Shown here: positions 5,266 to 6,259 of the stretch, piece after piece
Layout: the number at the start of each line of letters is the position of its first letter
How positions within the stretch are numbered: the stretch's first letter is position 1
Assembly: GCA_938018155.1 (NCBI GenBank)
Contig: CALIIG010000245.1
Span: forward strand, 1-6,259
Origin: an uncultured Prevotella sp.
GTDB lineage: Bacteria; Bacteroidota; Bacteroidia; Bacteroidales; Bacteroidaceae
DNA length: 6,259 bases
Direction: 5' to 3'
The notes under the pieces: generated by a model
Seen by the model: the letters and a program-made list of their open reading frames with translations, nothing else
What the model was told of the DNA's origin: nothing
The model's database searches: none
Position numbers and translations under genes: made by a program

Positions 5266-5570
5266 TACCTGTTTATTGTTACCTTGCAGTATCGACGCTG
5301 CTGTTTTTTATCGGAGTTTTTGGCTTTGTTACCCATCGTAACCTCGTGGCAATGCTTATTTCTATAGAGCTTGTGCTCAATTCGGTAGACTTAAACTTTG
5401 CTGTTTTCAACCGGATTCTTTTCCCGGAGCAGTTCGAAGGCTTCTTCTTTACACTGTTTTCCATGGGTATAAGTGCTGCAGAAACAGCTGTTGCACTAGC
5501 CATTATTATCAATGTTTACCGTAATTACCATAGTGATCAGGTGAACAGTATTGAAAATATGAAATTCTAA
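5262..5570 (+). CDS. nuoK: NADH-quinone oxidoreductase subunit K (ND4L homologue)
   Basis: NuoK forms one proton half-channel of the membrane arm between NuoJ and NuoN. The protein is 102 aa with three predicted helices (about 4-22, 28-49 and 60-86). The two buried glutamates needed for pumping in E. coli NuoK (Glu36 and Glu72) are matched by Glu36 in SIELVLNSVDLNF and Glu74 in SAAETAVALAI. The usual Gly in the AEAAVGLA-type motif is Ala78 here, a mild change. The start at 5262 overlaps the nuoJ stop by four bases and is preceded by AAAGGAGG at 7 nt. The length and C-terminal hydrophilic tail are normal. nuoL begins 6 bp downstream. Confidence 0.95.
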   Translation: MIPVYCYLAVSTLLFFIGVFGFVTHRNLVAMLISIELVLNSVDLNFAVFNRILFPEQFEGFFFTLFSMGISAAETAVALAIIINVYRNYHSDQVNSIENMKF

Positions 5571-5576
5571 TACACA

Positions 5577-6259
5577 ATGCAATACAGTTATTCATTTTTA
5601 ATTCTTCTTCTCCCTTTCCTGAGTTTCCTCTTGCTTGGGCTCGTAGGAATGAAGATGAAAAAGCCTGTAGCCGGCGTTATTGGGACGTGCATGCTTGCTG
5701 TTTTGTGGGGTTTAAGCATCTATACAGCTGTTGAATACTTCTTCATTCAAGGCAGAGGTGCTGACGGTTTGTACCCTACGGTAACGGTTTTCAACTTTAC
5801 CTGGTTAAAGTTTACGGAGTTACTTACGTTTAATATCGGCTTTCGTCTGACACCAATCAGCGTAATGATGCTCATCGTTATTACAACAGTTAGTTTGATG
5901 GTGCACATTTACAGCTTTGGTTATATGGCTGAACGTGACAAGAATTATAAGTTTGAGGAGTATGAAAAGGGCTTTCAACGCTTCTATGCATATCTGTCTT
6001 TATTCACCATGTCGATGTTGGGTTTGGTAGTTGCCACCAATATTTTCCAGATGTACTTATTTTGGGAGCTTGTCGGTGTGTGCTCTTATATGCTCATTGG
6101 TTTCTATTATCCCAAGCATACAGCCGTTCATGCCAGCAAGAAAGCGTTTGTTGTTACGCGTTTTGCCGACCTTTTCTTCCTGATTGGCATACTGTTTTAC
6201 AGCTTTTATGTAGGGACATTCAACTATGATTTAAATGCCGATCCATCGCTTACACCTCA
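5577..6259 (+). CDS. nuoL: NADH-quinone oxidoreductase subunit L (ND5, antiporter-like), 3' end outside the window
   Basis: NuoL is the distal antiporter-like subunit that pumps protons and carries the long lateral helix. The reading frame from ATG 5577 stays open to the window edge, giving 227 codons; full-length NuoL is usually above 600 aa, so about one third is visible. It begins MQYSYSFLILLLPFLSFLLL, a first membrane helix, and includes SFGYMAERD (113-121), the core RFYAYLSLFTMSMLGLV (135-151) and FWELVGVCSYMLIGF (162-176). Glu164 matches the channel glutamate (E144 in E. coli) and Asp198 in VVTRFAD lies 34 residues later, as E. coli D178 does. The conserved KKAF (188-191) precedes it. 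The start is 6 bp after nuoK in an AT-rich context without a Shine-Dalgarno sequence. The truncation is due to the window, not a mutation. Confidence 0.95.
   Translation, partial: MQYSYSFLILLLPFLSFLLLGLVGMKMKKPVAGVIGTCMLAVLWGLSIYTAVEYFFIQGRGADGLYPTVTVFNFTWLKFTELLTFNIGFRLTPISVMMLIVITTVSLMVHIYSFGYMAERDKNYKFEEYEKGFQRFYAYLSLFTMSMLGLVVATNIFQMYLFWELVGVCSYMLIGFYYPKHTAVHASKKAFVVTRFADLFFLIGILFYSFYVGTFNYDLNADPSLTP

Noticed and set aside
5577..6259. nuoL as a truncated pseudogene
   Set aside because: The frame has no stop and runs off the window edge with conserved residues intact; the missing part is due to the window limit.

Overview
The window carries the front part of a nuo operon, encoding a respiratory complex I-type oxidoreductase, from a member of the Bacteroidota. 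It is most likely from Bacteroidales and possibly Prevotella-like, but the genus is a guess. Three things point there: the gene set and order A-B-CD-H-I-J-K-L with a fused NuoCD and no nuoE, nuoF or nuoG; a leader promoter of the Bacteroidota form TTG-N19-TAnnTTTG; and mostly A/T-rich translation starts without a Shine-Dalgarno sequence.

Layout. Positions 1-279 hold no confidently called gene. The first 60 bases are GC-rich (39 of 60) and form a strong inverted repeat. The next 219 bases are very AT-rich (about 27% GC) and contain small palindromes and the predicted operon promoter (206-235). From 280 everything is coding on the + strand: nuoA (280-630), nuoB (621-1385), nuoCD (1397-2971), nuoH (3033-4118), nuoI (4168-4737), nuoJ (4744-5265), nuoK (5262-5570) and the 5' part of nuoL (5577 to the window end). 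nuoA/nuoB and nuoJ/nuoK overlap, and these are the two junctions with a strong Shine-Dalgarno sequence. The longest internal gaps, before nuoH (61 bp) and nuoI (49 bp), are A-rich and share a decamer. nuoM and nuoN are expected just downstream but are not in the window.

How the genes work together. NuoB, NuoCD and NuoI form the peripheral connecting module. NuoI carries two 4Fe-4S clusters (N6a and N6b), NuoB carries the terminal cluster N2, and NuoCD forms the quinone pocket with NuoB and NuoH. NuoH, A, J and K link this to the antiporter-like subunit NuoL, and presumably to NuoM and NuoN, for ion pumping. All cluster ligands and the main proton-channel acidic residues I could check are present, so the complex looks functional. 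The NADH-oxidising module (NuoE, F, G) is not encoded here, so the electron donor is open: ferredoxin, flavodoxin or an unlinked input module are the main candidates.

This is a known type of operon rather than a new system. The points worth a second look are the donor question (with a lysine cluster next to the NuoI clusters), a histidine-rich replacement beside the quinone tyrosine of NuoCD, the two-mode ribosome-binding pattern, and the palindromes around the predicted transcription start.
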